NCBI GenBank assembly: GCA_002502215.1
Contig: DAPT01000024.1
Location: 580-25,525 of the forward strand
Origin: Euryarchaeota archaeon UBA124
Lineage (GTDB): Archaea; Thermoplasmatota; Poseidoniia; Poseidoniales; Poseidoniaceae
DNA length: 24,946 nucleotides
Direction of reading: 5' to 3'
Below, in pieces: positions 1 to 7,389 of the stretch; positions within the stretch are counted from its first letter, which is position 1, and every line of letters begins with the position of its first letter. The notes under the pieces were generated by a model. It saw only the letters and a program-made list of their open reading frames with translations. It was not told the DNA's origin and made no database searches. The position numbers and the translations under genes were made by a program.

Positions 1-1
1 T

Positions 2-517
2 GACCCCGTTATTTTCTTTGAACCCAAGCGATGTTATCGTGGGCCTTTTTACGGTGACCCTCATAATGTACCAACATGGAACGGTCATCCGGATGCAGAT
101 GTTCCCGAGAATCACTACACCGTACCTCTTGAACAAGCACGAATCGTTAGGGAGGGTTCAGCATGCACCGTCATCGCTTACGGTACGATGGTTCACGTCG
201 CAGAACAAGCCATCAAAAATTCAGAAATCGATTGTGAATTGATCGATTTGCAGACACTTGTGCCTTGGGACAGAGATACAGTTGTCAACTCCGTAAAGAA
301 AACCGGTCGATGTGTGATTGTCCATGAAGCGCCGAAGACAAGTGGATTTGGCGCAGAAATGAGTGCGTCGGTTCAAGAGCGCTGCTTCTACCACCTCGAA
401 GCTCCAATTCAACGTGTCACAGGTTGGGACACACCGTTCCCTCATACAACGGAATGGGATTACATGCCGAGTCCTCAGCGAATCGCTGAAGCAATTAAGA
501 AAACACAGGAGGAATAA
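2..517 (+). CDS. 2-oxoacid dehydrogenase E1 component, beta subunit (5'-truncated by window edge; branched-chain-like)
   Basis: C-terminal 171 residues of the transketolase-like beta subunit of the thiamine-diphosphate E1 enzyme, which decarboxylates a 2-oxoacid and passes the acyl group to lipoyl-E2. The reading frame is open from base 2 and the true start lies left of the window. Recognisable blocks are DPVIFFEPKRCYRGPFYG, the IDLQTLVPWD segment, GRCVIVHEAPKTSGFGAE and LEAPIQRVTGWDTPFPHT. The last two resemble the branched-chain 2-oxoacid dehydrogenase beta subunit (BCKDHB type) more than bacterial pyruvate dehydrogenase, so the substrate may be a branched-chain oxoacid; the archaeal complex characterised in Thermoplasma has that preference. 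The stop is followed after 2 nt by E2, whose ribosome binding site (aggagg) lies in the end of this gene, so the two are translationally coupled. The alpha subunit probably lies just upstream. Identity as E1-beta is firm; the substrate is not. Confidence 0.93.
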   Translation, partial: DPVIFFEPKRCYRGPFYGDPHNVPTWNGHPDADVPENHYTVPLEQARIVREGSACTVIAYGTMVHVAEQAIKNSEIDCELIDLQTLVPWDRDTVVNSVKKTGRCVIVHEAPKTSGFGAEMSASVQERCFYHLEAPIQRVTGWDTPFPHTTEWDYMPSPQRIAEAIKKTQEE

Positions 518-519
518 AC

Positions 520-1806
520 ATGGGAACATTTGCATTCAAATTACCAGATATCGGAGAAGGCGTCGTCGAAGGTGAAGTCGTCGAGTGGATGGTTGCAGTC
601 GGTGACGTTGTCAAAGAAGATGACCCCATTCTCTCAGTGATGACCGATAAGGCAACCGTTGAGATTCCCGCACCATGTGACGGGACGGTCACGAAAATTA
701 TTGGCGATGCTGGCGATATTCTTCCTGTTGGAGTCGTGTGCATTGAATTCGAAGTCGATGGAGATGGAAATGCATCAGCAAGTGAACCAGAACCTGAACC
801 TGCAGTTGAGGAAAAACCTGAACCTGTTGCTGAACCTGAACCCGCTCCAGAACCAGCGGCTCCGTCTGAATCTGTTTCTACACCTGTTGCTGCAGCAGGG
901 CCGGCAGTTGAGCGTGCCCCTGGCACCAAACCACTCGCAAGTCCAGCAGTTCGACAACGCGCTCGTGCCGCTGGTGTGGATCTCTACCATGTGGCAGGAT
1001 CTGGACCAGCAGGACGTATTTCCCATGCAGACCTTGATGTTCACCTCAGTGGAGGAGCGACTCGCGCTTCAGCATCGATGCCGATGGGAAGCACTGCGAA
1101 GGTAGCCAAAACTGGCACTGAAGAAATCAAGGTCATTGGACTGCGGCGTAAGATTGCAGATTCAATGATGGCGTCTTACAGCACAATTCCTCACTTCTCC
1201 TACTTTGAGGAGGTCGATGTTACCGAACTCGAATCGCTTCGACAACACCTCAATGCCACTCGACCAGAAGGAGCGCCAAAACTTACCTACCTGCCGTTTA
1301 TCATGCTTGCACTCGTTAAAGGGCTGGGCCAACGGCCGGAATGCAACGCTCTGTTCGATGACGATGCTGGTGTTGTCACTCGCCACGAAGCAATCCATTT
1401 GGGAATTGCTACACAAACGGACCGTGGACTCTACGTGCCGGTTGTAAAACACGTCGAGGCCATGGATGTCTGGACCGCTGCAGCTGAGATGGGGCGCGTT
1501 ACTCAAGCGACTCGGGAAGGTAAGGCTGGTGTCGACGAACTTTCTGGTTCCACATTCACCATAACGAGTCTTGGCCGAATGGGTGGCCTAGGCGCAACTC
1601 CAATCATCAACAAGCCAGAAGTCGGAATTCTTGGCGTTCACAATGCAAAAGACCGGGCCGTCGTTGTCGATGGACGTGTTGAAGTCCGTCGAATCATGAA
1701 CCTCTCGTCTTCATGGGACCATCGCGTTGTTGATGGACACGATGGTGCGAGTCTGGTTCAATTGCTTAAATCGATGCTGGAGCACCCAGCAACCATCTTC
1801 ATGTGA
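520..1806 (+). CDS. 2-oxoacid dehydrogenase E2, dihydrolipoamide acyltransferase
   Basis: Core subunit (428 aa) that accepts the acyl group from E1 on a swinging lipoyl arm and transfers it to coenzyme A. Domain order: one lipoyl domain (1-80) with the lipoylation motif TDKA (Lys44); a flexible linker (about 85-133) rich in Glu-Pro and Ala; a peripheral subunit-binding domain (about 137-172, KPLASPAVRQRARAAGVDL then GPAGRISHADL); and a catalytic domain from about 200 with the acyltransferase signature DHRVVDG (His401, Asp405) near the C terminus. The sequence around IPHFSYFEEVDVTEL is reminiscent of branched-chain E2. The start ATG has an aggagg site within the end of E1-beta. E3 follows after 9 nt, giving E1b-E2-E3 as one unit. 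The lipoyl group would be supplied by LipB, encoded at 17204-17824. Length and domain content are normal for the family. Confidence 0.95.
   Translation: MGTFAFKLPDIGEGVVEGEVVEWMVAVGDVVKEDDPILSVMTDKATVEIPAPCDGTVTKIIGDAGDILPVGVVCIEFEVDGDGNASASEPEPEPAVEEKPEPVAEPEPAPEPAAPSESVSTPVAAAGPAVERAPGTKPLASPAVRQRARAAGVDLYHVAGSGPAGRISHADLDVHLSGGATRASASMPMGSTAKVAKTGTEEIKVIGLRRKIADSMMASYSTIPHFSYFEEVDVTELESLRQHLNATRPEGAPKLTYLPFIMLALVKGLGQRPECNALFDDDAGVVTRHEAIHLGIATQTDRGLYVPVVKHVEAMDVWTAAAEMGRVTQATREGKAGVDELSGSTFTITSLGRMGGLGATPIINKPEVGILGVHNAKDRAVVVDGRVEVRRIMNLSSSWDHRVVDGHDGASLVQLLKSMLEHPATIFM
784..855 (+). repeat. Degenerate GAACCT hexanucleotide repeat encoding the Glu-Pro linker of E2
   Basis: Imperfect in-frame repeats of gaacct/gaacca produce runs of Glu-Pro between the lipoyl domain and the subunit-binding domain of E2. 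Such acidic Pro/Ala-rich linkers are typical of E2 proteins and let the lipoyl arm swing; the acidity is typical of marine proteins. The tract could vary in length between strains by slippage. Confidence 0.7.
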
Positions 1807-1815
1807 GGCAATGAA

Positions 1816-3246
1816 ATGAAAACTCGAAATTGTAAAGTATTGGTTATTGGCGCTGGACCTGGCGGCTATGTTGCCGCTATTCGAGCTGGTCAACTTGGGA
1901 TGGACACCGTTATCGTTGAAGGTCAACGTGCTGGCGGCACATGCCTGATTCGCGGATGCATTCCCTCCAAAGCATTGATTCATGCTGCCCACACATTTCA
2001 CAAACTTGCAGGACATGCGAAGAAGGGCGGGCACATGGGCATCAGTATTCCAGGGCCTGCCGAACTCAAAATGGAAGGCACCATCGCATGGAAGGACGCA
2101 ATCGTTGATCGACTCAACAAAGGTGTTGAAGCTCTTCTGAAAAATGCGGGCGTGGAACTTGTTCATGGTTGGGCCGAATTCCAAGATGCGAAAACCGTCA
2201 AGATTGGTAAGGGCAAAGATGCATTGCTTATTCAAGCGGAAAATGTCATTCTCGCAAATGGATCGATCCCCATTGAACTCCCGTTTATGAAATACGGTGA
2301 ACATGTTCTCTCATCCAAAGAAGCGCTTTCTTTGCAGGAATTACCAAAACGCATCGCTGTCGTTGGAGGTGGCTACATTGGGCTCGAACTTGGCATTACC
2401 TACCGAATGCTCGGAAGCGAGGTGACAATCATCGAGGCGATGGATTCGATTCTGCCGATTTTCGATAAAGAACTGCGTCGACCGTTGGAGATTGCTATTA
2501 AGAAACAAAAAATATCCGTGAACACAAACGTTTTCGCAAAAGGCATTGAAGAGAACAAAGACGGTAGCGTTGATCTACTCTTCACGCCAAAGGATGCAAA
2601 GGAAGGAACAGAACCAGAACGGCTCACCGTGGATAAGGTCCTTGTCACCGTCGGACGACGGCCGATGAGCGCTGCACTTGCACCGACTGGAGTTACTCTC
2701 GATGAGCGCGGCTTCGTTAAGGTCAACAACAAGTGTGAGACCAACATGAAAGGCGTTTATGCAATCGGGGACGTTTGTGATTTAGGCGAAATGCTCGCCC
2801 ACGTTGCATCGTTCCAAGGTGAAATGGTTGCTGAGATTCTTGCTGGTGAAAACCGAGTCTACGAACCTGCGGCTGTTCCTGCAATCGTCTTCACCGAACC
2901 TGAAGTTGTTGCTGTAGGTCTTTCTCCCGATGAAGCAAAAGCAGCAGGGCATCCGATCATCACTGGCAAGTTCCCACTTGCAGCAAATGGACGTGCTCTT
3001 ACTCAAGAAGCAGAAAAAACCGCTGGTTTCGTTCGCGTAACAGCACGAGAAGACGATCATCGGATTCTTGGTATTCAAGCGGTTGGAACCCATATCAGTG
3101 AACTTGTTGGAGAATGGACGCTGGCTATAGAAATGGGGGCGCTTCTCGAAGATATTGCTCAAACAATACACGCTCACCCAACCATGACCGAGATGACTCA
3201 CGAAGGTGTGCTCGCTACGCTTGGTCATGCAATTCACTCGATGTGA
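1816..3246 (+). CDS. lpdA: Dihydrolipoamide dehydrogenase (E3)
   Basis: Flavoprotein disulfide reductase (476 aa) that reoxidises the dihydrolipoyl arm of E2 and reduces NAD+. Visible motifs: FAD-binding VIGAGPGGYVAA (residues 10-21); redox-active disulfide GGTCLIRGCIPSKAL (Cys43, Cys48; the usual asparagine-valine between the cysteines is Ile-Arg here); NAD-binding VVGGGYIGLELG near 190; the second FAD motif GVYAIGDVCD; and the C-terminal active-site HAHPTMTE with the His454-Glu459 pair. Length is typical. The ATG at 1816 was chosen over an out-of-frame ATG at 1811; a gagg site precedes it. It is the last gene of the E1b-E2-E3 unit; the next gene, hemA, follows after about 109 bp and begins the heme block in the same direction. 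Confidence 0.96.
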   Translation: MKTRNCKVLVIGAGPGGYVAAIRAGQLGMDTVIVEGQRAGGTCLIRGCIPSKALIHAAHTFHKLAGHAKKGGHMGISIPGPAELKMEGTIAWKDAIVDRLNKGVEALLKNAGVELVHGWAEFQDAKTVKIGKGKDALLIQAENVILANGSIPIELPFMKYGEHVLSSKEALSLQELPKRIAVVGGGYIGLELGITYRMLGSEVTIIEAMDSILPIFDKELRRPLEIAIKKQKISVNTNVFAKGIEENKDGSVDLLFTPKDAKEGTEPERLTVDKVLVTVGRRPMSAALAPTGVTLDERGFVKVNNKCETNMKGVYAIGDVCDLGEMLAHVASFQGEMVAEILAGENRVYEPAAVPAIVFTEPEVVAVGLSPDEAKAAGHPIITGKFPLAANGRALTQEAEKTAGFVRVTAREDDHRILGIQAVGTHISELVGEWTLAIEMGALLEDIAQTIHAHPTMTEMTHEGVLATLGHAIHSM

Positions 3247-3355
3247 ACTGTGTTATTACCAAACATGAACTGAATGACGGGAACACATCTGGATAGAATC
3301 GTTAACAAACTGTTGTATACTCATGTTTTGTGTGTCAACCAAGGAGGATTTGGGA
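3247..3355 (+). promoter_or_regulatory. Intergenic leader between lpdA and the heme gene block
   Basis: This 109-bp gap is the longest one between lpdA and the HemY gene and is where a promoter for the heme block would sit. It contains A/T-rich segments, including ttgtatac at about 3313-3320, which is 36 bp from the hemA ATG and would allow a short leader. A strong Shine-Dalgarno sequence, aaggagg, lies at 3341-3347, eight bases before ATG 3356. An imperfect inverted pair (aaacatg near 3271 and catgttt near 3322) may be chance. No terminator-like poly-T run is evident. Confidence 0.4.
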
Positions 3356-4702
3356 ATGTCTGACTTATTGGTAAAAATTGAGGCTCTTGCCACTGGCATG
3401 CCTTCTGATCCCAAACATGTAGGCAAAGAGAAAATGGGTGGGAAAATTTGCCTGCTCTCCCTCAAATTTGATTCGAGCAACATCGATGTCGCTAAACGCC
3501 TTACAACCGAAGGACTGCGTCTGTCTGAGCGAGTTTCATTTATCCAAAACCTGAGCAAATACCTCGATGCTGAAGTGTTTGAGTTCTCAACATGCAACCG
3601 AGTACTCTATGCAGGCTTCGATATCGATCCTGAGACACTCGCTTCAGGGATTTCGAAAACAACCGGTCTGGAAGACATCCCATTCCAAGCAATGACTGGA
3701 TCGGATGCTTGGAGGCATCTTGTAAAAATTTGCTGTGGATTGGATTCCTTCATCGTCGGTGAACTGCAGGTCATGTCCCAACTCCGTTCATCAATAAACA
3801 TCCACAGGGAAAACAATCTTATTCAAACATTTAACCTTGCTTTTTTTGAACACGTAATTTCAGCCACTCGCATCATACGCAAGGAGCTTGGCTACACAAG
3901 TTCCACCGAATCGATGCTCAATCTTGCCACAGCCTCGCTTGAGGCCATTCTATCCGAAAAAGGTGATGTTTCGTCCGTTGTTTTGGGTTTTGGAGAAATG
4001 GGAGTCAAGGCTGTCGAAACACTTCAAGACCTAGGCCAGACAAACATCGTTGTCGTTTCCAGAAACCCACAGGAATCTGCGAACCGGAATCGAGCCTTGG
4101 CAGAGCGTTGCAAGATGATATCCTACTCCGACTTCGATGCCAAAATCGAAGCAGACATCGTCATCTCAACCATGCGCTGCTCTTCACCAGAATACACCGA
4201 AGCCAAACCCTTACCAATCATTGGTGAGACTGCAATCCTTGACTTCTCATGGCCCCCATCCATTGAACAAAATGGTATTTCAAAAGATCAAAACTTGCTT
4301 GGAATGGAACACTGGATTCAAGTTGCCCGGAACATCGATCCGACGGAATACAAAATTCTCATGGGCAAAGGAGACGAACTCATCGAAAACATTCAGAATC
4401 GTTACATGGAAGCGTTGACGAACAAAAATGAAGGACGATTCCGAGCCTTTATCTACGGACAAATGGAAGAATTGTCTACGTCCTGGGAAACCTCCTCATC
4501 CACCCTCGAAAAGGAAATACCGCAACTCGGAGCATTTGCCCGGGAAATAGCGACGTGGATATGTCAGCAAAACAGTTCCTTCTACCTTTCAGAATTGATG
4601 GATTATGTTAACAGCACAAGCCGCAGTTTAAACAGCAACCTGTTGGCAGAAGTATCGCAAGATGTCGAAACATCCATTCGTGCATTAACAGCAGTCGGTT
4701 AA
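3356..4702 (+). CDS. hemA: Glutamyl-tRNA reductase
   Basis: First enzyme of the C5 route to 5-aminolevulinate: NADPH-dependent reduction of glutamyl-tRNA(Glu) to glutamate-1-semialdehyde. The catalytic domain holds the nucleophilic cysteine in EFSTCNR (Cys80) and the conserved GELQVMSQL block; the NADPH-binding domain follows with VVLGFGEMGVKAVETL (about 208-223); a helical C-terminal dimerisation domain ends the protein (448 aa in total). ATG 3356 was preferred over the in-frame ATG at 3323 because aaggagg lies 8 nt upstream. Even so, about 28 residues precede the usual start of the fold (KICLLSLKF), so the N terminus is longer than in most bacteria, where the cysteine is near position 50. 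An ATG at about 3434 would give the usual length but has no clear ribosome binding site. The hemCD fusion follows after 13 nt. Confidence 0.94.
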   Translation: MSDLLVKIEALATGMPSDPKHVGKEKMGGKICLLSLKFDSSNIDVAKRLTTEGLRLSERVSFIQNLSKYLDAEVFEFSTCNRVLYAGFDIDPETLASGISKTTGLEDIPFQAMTGSDAWRHLVKICCGLDSFIVGELQVMSQLRSSINIHRENNLIQTFNLAFFEHVISATRIIRKELGYTSSTESMLNLATASLEAILSEKGDVSSVVLGFGEMGVKAVETLQDLGQTNIVVVSRNPQESANRNRALAERCKMISYSDFDAKIEADIVISTMRCSSPEYTEAKPLPIIGETAILDFSWPPSIEQNGISKDQNLLGMEHWIQVARNIDPTEYKILMGKGDELIENIQNRYMEALTNKNEGRFRAFIYGQMEELSTSWETSSSTLEKEIPQLGAFAREIATWICQQNSSFYLSELMDYVNSTSRSLNSNLLAEVSQDVETSIRALTAVG

Positions 4703-4715
4703 ATCTGGAGGAGAC

Positions 4716-6440
4716 ATGCCGATTCGAATTGGAACCCGCTCATCCAACCTCGCAATGTGGCAAGCAAGGTCCGTAGCTTCGGCTCTCAATGAGGCTGGAG
4801 TTGCGACGGAAATCATTCAATTCAAGTCCATGGGTGACCGAAGTTTAGGAGGGAATTTGTCCTCAACTGTGGGCCAATTTATCCATCTCATCGATGAACA
4901 ATTGATGAATGGCCAAGTCGATATCGCCGTTCACTCAAGCAAAGATGTCCCCATTGATTCCAGCGAATTGATCAGCAACCTGGCTTACATGAAACGTGGT
5001 GCAACGGCTGATCTCATCTTGTTTAAACGCAAGAAAGAAGACCCATCTTTGTACGATGTTTTGGATGATGAGGCAGCCAAATCCTTAACCGATGTACTCG
5101 ATAAAATCGAGAAGGGCTCAACCTTTGGAACGGTCTCGGGACGACGCCAATCCCTTCTCTTAAGCCAGCGCCCGGATCTCATACCGCTGTCGGTCCGTGG
5201 ACACGTTGAAACGAGGATTGAGCGCCTAATTGAGGGGCGTGTTGATGCCTTAGTTTTGGCAGAGACCGGCATTCAACGACTACGAACAACCGGCGTCCTC
5301 GATGGGCGGAAGAACCTTCTCACCGCTTATCGGATACGTTCTGATGACTGGCCAACCGCTCCTGGACAAGGCGCGGTTTGCATCCACTGCAAGGCAGATC
5401 GATACCAGGAACTGAGCAATTTAAGGACAATCCTCAACCATGCACCCACTGAATCGGACGTGATTCGAGAGCGAACCATACTCGACATGGCAGGAGGGGG
5501 TTGTTTGTATCCCGCCGGAATCGAAGTACACGGTGACGACCTCACGGTACGTATTTCTCCACAAAACTGGAGAGTAACGTTTTGCGAAGGGCGAGAATAT
5601 CCTATTTTTTCCTACAATGGTGCCTTTGACAATTTCGAGCTGCAACTGCCTCAAGACAAACCACCCATTGCAAAGGAAGCAATCGAGGGACCAAAATTCA
5701 TCTCAACCCTCAACTCAGACCGCATTTCCATGGTCTTAGCGAACGAAGGTATCGCAATGACCAACCTCTCTGTCATCGATCTACAACCAAATCTCGATGC
5801 ATGGCCTCAAGATTTCTTGAAGCAGTACAAATCAAAACGGGATTGGCCATATCTCGTCCTCACATCGCCGTTTTCAGCAAGATGCGCCGTTCTCGCAGCA
5901 GAATCAAATCCAGATATTGCCCGAATCAAATGGGTTGCAATTGGAGAGGGAACCGCACGGGCATGTTTTCGACGTGGCGTTACGGTTGCAATATGTGCCA
6001 AGGCCAGGAATTCAAAGGAATTTTTAGACTACATTTGTTCGAACATCGGTACAAAAACGAAGTTGCTTATCCCACGTTCCAGCGTTGCTCCAACCGAATT
6101 TGTGCTCCAACTCTCGGATGCCGGCTATCATGTGGTTGATTGGATTGGGTATGAAAACAAGGCAAAAAATGTTGAGCCAGCACCTGTCGCAAACGATGAC
6201 GTTCTCGTGATTTCTTCTTCCTCTTCGGCCATATCTTGGGCGGAAAACGGCCTTAAGACTCCAAATGAGATTATTTGTATGGGGAACAACACCGCAGACA
6301 CAATCCTGTCGCTGGAACACTTCAAAAATTGCAATGTTTCTGTCCTCGAGGGTCCAACAACAGAATATCTAACCAAATGGTGGAATCAGAACAGGAGGGG
6401 CAGAGATGAAGACGAGACCAAGAATCAATCGTTGGACTGA
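4716..6440 (+). CDS. hemCD: Fused porphobilinogen deaminase / uroporphyrinogen-III synthase (HemC-HemD)
   Basis: One uninterrupted 574-aa frame carries two consecutive pathway enzymes. Residues 1 to about 310 are porphobilinogen deaminase: IGTRSSNLAMWQA at the N terminus, AVHSSKDVP with catalytic Asp77, the arginine-rich SGRRQSLLL and VRGHVETRIERL segments, APGQGAVCI, and the dipyrromethane-cofactor cysteine in GGGCLYPAG (Cys263). Residues about 315 to 574 fit uroporphyrinogen-III synthase, a poorly conserved family: YLVLTSPFSARCAV, KWVAIGEGTARACFRRGV, LLIPRSSVAPTEFVLQLSDAGY, a second VLVISSSSSAISW strand, and ICMGNNTADTI. There is no separate hemD elsewhere in the block, which supports the assignment. 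A strong ggaggag site precedes ATG 4716. The 3' end overlaps hemB by 35 nt. HemC is certain; HemD rests on fold-level motifs and context. Confidence 0.9.
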   Translation: MPIRIGTRSSNLAMWQARSVASALNEAGVATEIIQFKSMGDRSLGGNLSSTVGQFIHLIDEQLMNGQVDIAVHSSKDVPIDSSELISNLAYMKRGATADLILFKRKKEDPSLYDVLDDEAAKSLTDVLDKIEKGSTFGTVSGRRQSLLLSQRPDLIPLSVRGHVETRIERLIEGRVDALVLAETGIQRLRTTGVLDGRKNLLTAYRIRSDDWPTAPGQGAVCIHCKADRYQELSNLRTILNHAPTESDVIRERTILDMAGGGCLYPAGIEVHGDDLTVRISPQNWRVTFCEGREYPIFSYNGAFDNFELQLPQDKPPIAKEAIEGPKFISTLNSDRISMVLANEGIAMTNLSVIDLQPNLDAWPQDFLKQYKSKRDWPYLVLTSPFSARCAVLAAESNPDIARIKWVAIGEGTARACFRRGVTVAICAKARNSKEFLDYICSNIGTKTKLLIPRSSVAPTEFVLQLSDAGYHVVDWIGYENKAKNVEPAPVANDDVLVISSSSSAISWAENGLKTPNEIICMGNNTADTILSLEHFKNCNVSVLEGPTTEYLTKWWNQNRRGRDEDETKNQSLD

Positions 6441-7380
6441 AGCTCGTAGAGAACTTCTGTTTGGTGACTTCTCATTGAAGTCGCTGGTTCAACCGCATTT
6501 TGTCGTTCAAGGTTCACGTGTTGACAACCCTGTTCATGGAATGGAGGGTATTCATCAACAGTCGGTTGATGTGTTGATCGAAACGATTCGCAACGATGCG
6601 GACCATGGTATTCATGCTGTCATGTTGTTCGGTGTTATCGATCACTCGGAGAAGGATGAACAGGCGACGAAAGCATCCGATTCAACATCGCATTTGCACC
6701 AAGCAATCAAACAAATCAAGGATGCATTTGGAGACTTAATCGTCATCATGACGGATGTTTGCTTGTGCACGGCTACCGATCATGGCCACTGCGGTTTGGT
6801 CGAACATGGCCATATTGTCAACGATGCATCGGTTGAACGATTGTGCGAGATTGCAGTCTCACACGCTGAAGCGGGTGCAGACTTTGTTTGTGCCTCGGAC
6901 ATGATGGATGGACGAGTTTCAGCGATTCGCCATGCCCTCGAGAAAGCAAACCATACCAGTACTGGAGTCCTTTCGTACTCTGTAAAATACGCTTCCTCAT
7001 TCTACGGGCCGTTTCGTCATTCTGCTGACTCAAGTCCAGAATTTGGCGATCGTTCCACACACCAAATGAACATCAACTCAGGGTACGGTGAAGCCGTTCT
7101 TGAAGCAAAACTGGATGAGTCTGAAGGCGCTGATATCATCATGGTCAAACCAGGCTTGCCTTACCTTGATGTTCTGCGTCAAGTCGCTAATTCAGTTCAC
7201 AGGCCGGTTGCTGTTTACAACGTCAGTGGAGAGTACGCTATGGTCATGAACAGTGCAAAAGACCCCGAATCTCGAAAAAATATGGTCTGTGAAATAATGA
7301 CATCATTCAAGAGAGCGGGTGCTGACGTCGTGGTAACCTACCACGCACGCGAGATCGCACAAAACGCTTGGATGCTGTGA
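6406..7380 (+). CDS. hemB: Porphobilinogen synthase (delta-aminolevulinic acid dehydratase)
   Basis: Condenses two molecules of 5-aminolevulinate to porphobilinogen. At 324 aa it has normal length. The two active-site lysines are visible: SYSVKYASSFYGPFR (Lys194) and IIMVKPGLPYLDV (Lys248, the Schiff-base lysine). The metal site is the cysteine-rich, zinc-type version DVCLCTATDHGHCG (Cys119, Cys121, Cys129) rather than the aspartate-rich, magnesium-type version. The start ATG 6406 is supported by an aggagggg site and lies inside the hemD part of the upstream fusion, a 35-nt overlap implying coupled translation. hemL follows after 9 nt. Gene order hemA-CD-B-L differs from reaction order for hemL, but all are co-directional. 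Confidence 0.97.
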   Translation: MKTRPRINRWTEARRELLFGDFSLKSLVQPHFVVQGSRVDNPVHGMEGIHQQSVDVLIETIRNDADHGIHAVMLFGVIDHSEKDEQATKASDSTSHLHQAIKQIKDAFGDLIVIMTDVCLCTATDHGHCGLVEHGHIVNDASVERLCEIAVSHAEAGADFVCASDMMDGRVSAIRHALEKANHTSTGVLSYSVKYASSFYGPFRHSADSSPEFGDRSTHQMNINSGYGEAVLEAKLDESEGADIIMVKPGLPYLDVLRQVANSVHRPVAVYNVSGEYAMVMNSAKDPESRKNMVCEIMTSFKRAGADVVVTYHAREIAQNAWML

Positions 7381-7389
7381 GATGAGAAC

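Noticed and set aside
495..929. Ser/Gly/Thr-rich antisense frame opposite the E2 linker
   Set aside because: Its repeats are just the complement of the gaacct linker repeat; no independent support.
1711..2304. Open frame antisense to the E2/E3 junction
   Set aside because: No recognisable domain, no ribosome binding site, opposite two certain genes.
4716..6440. Possible assembly artefact or frameshift joining hemC and hemD
   Set aside because: The frame is continuous with no stop, the linker is unremarkable, and hemB overlaps the end with its own strong ribosome binding site, so a natural fusion is the simplest reading.
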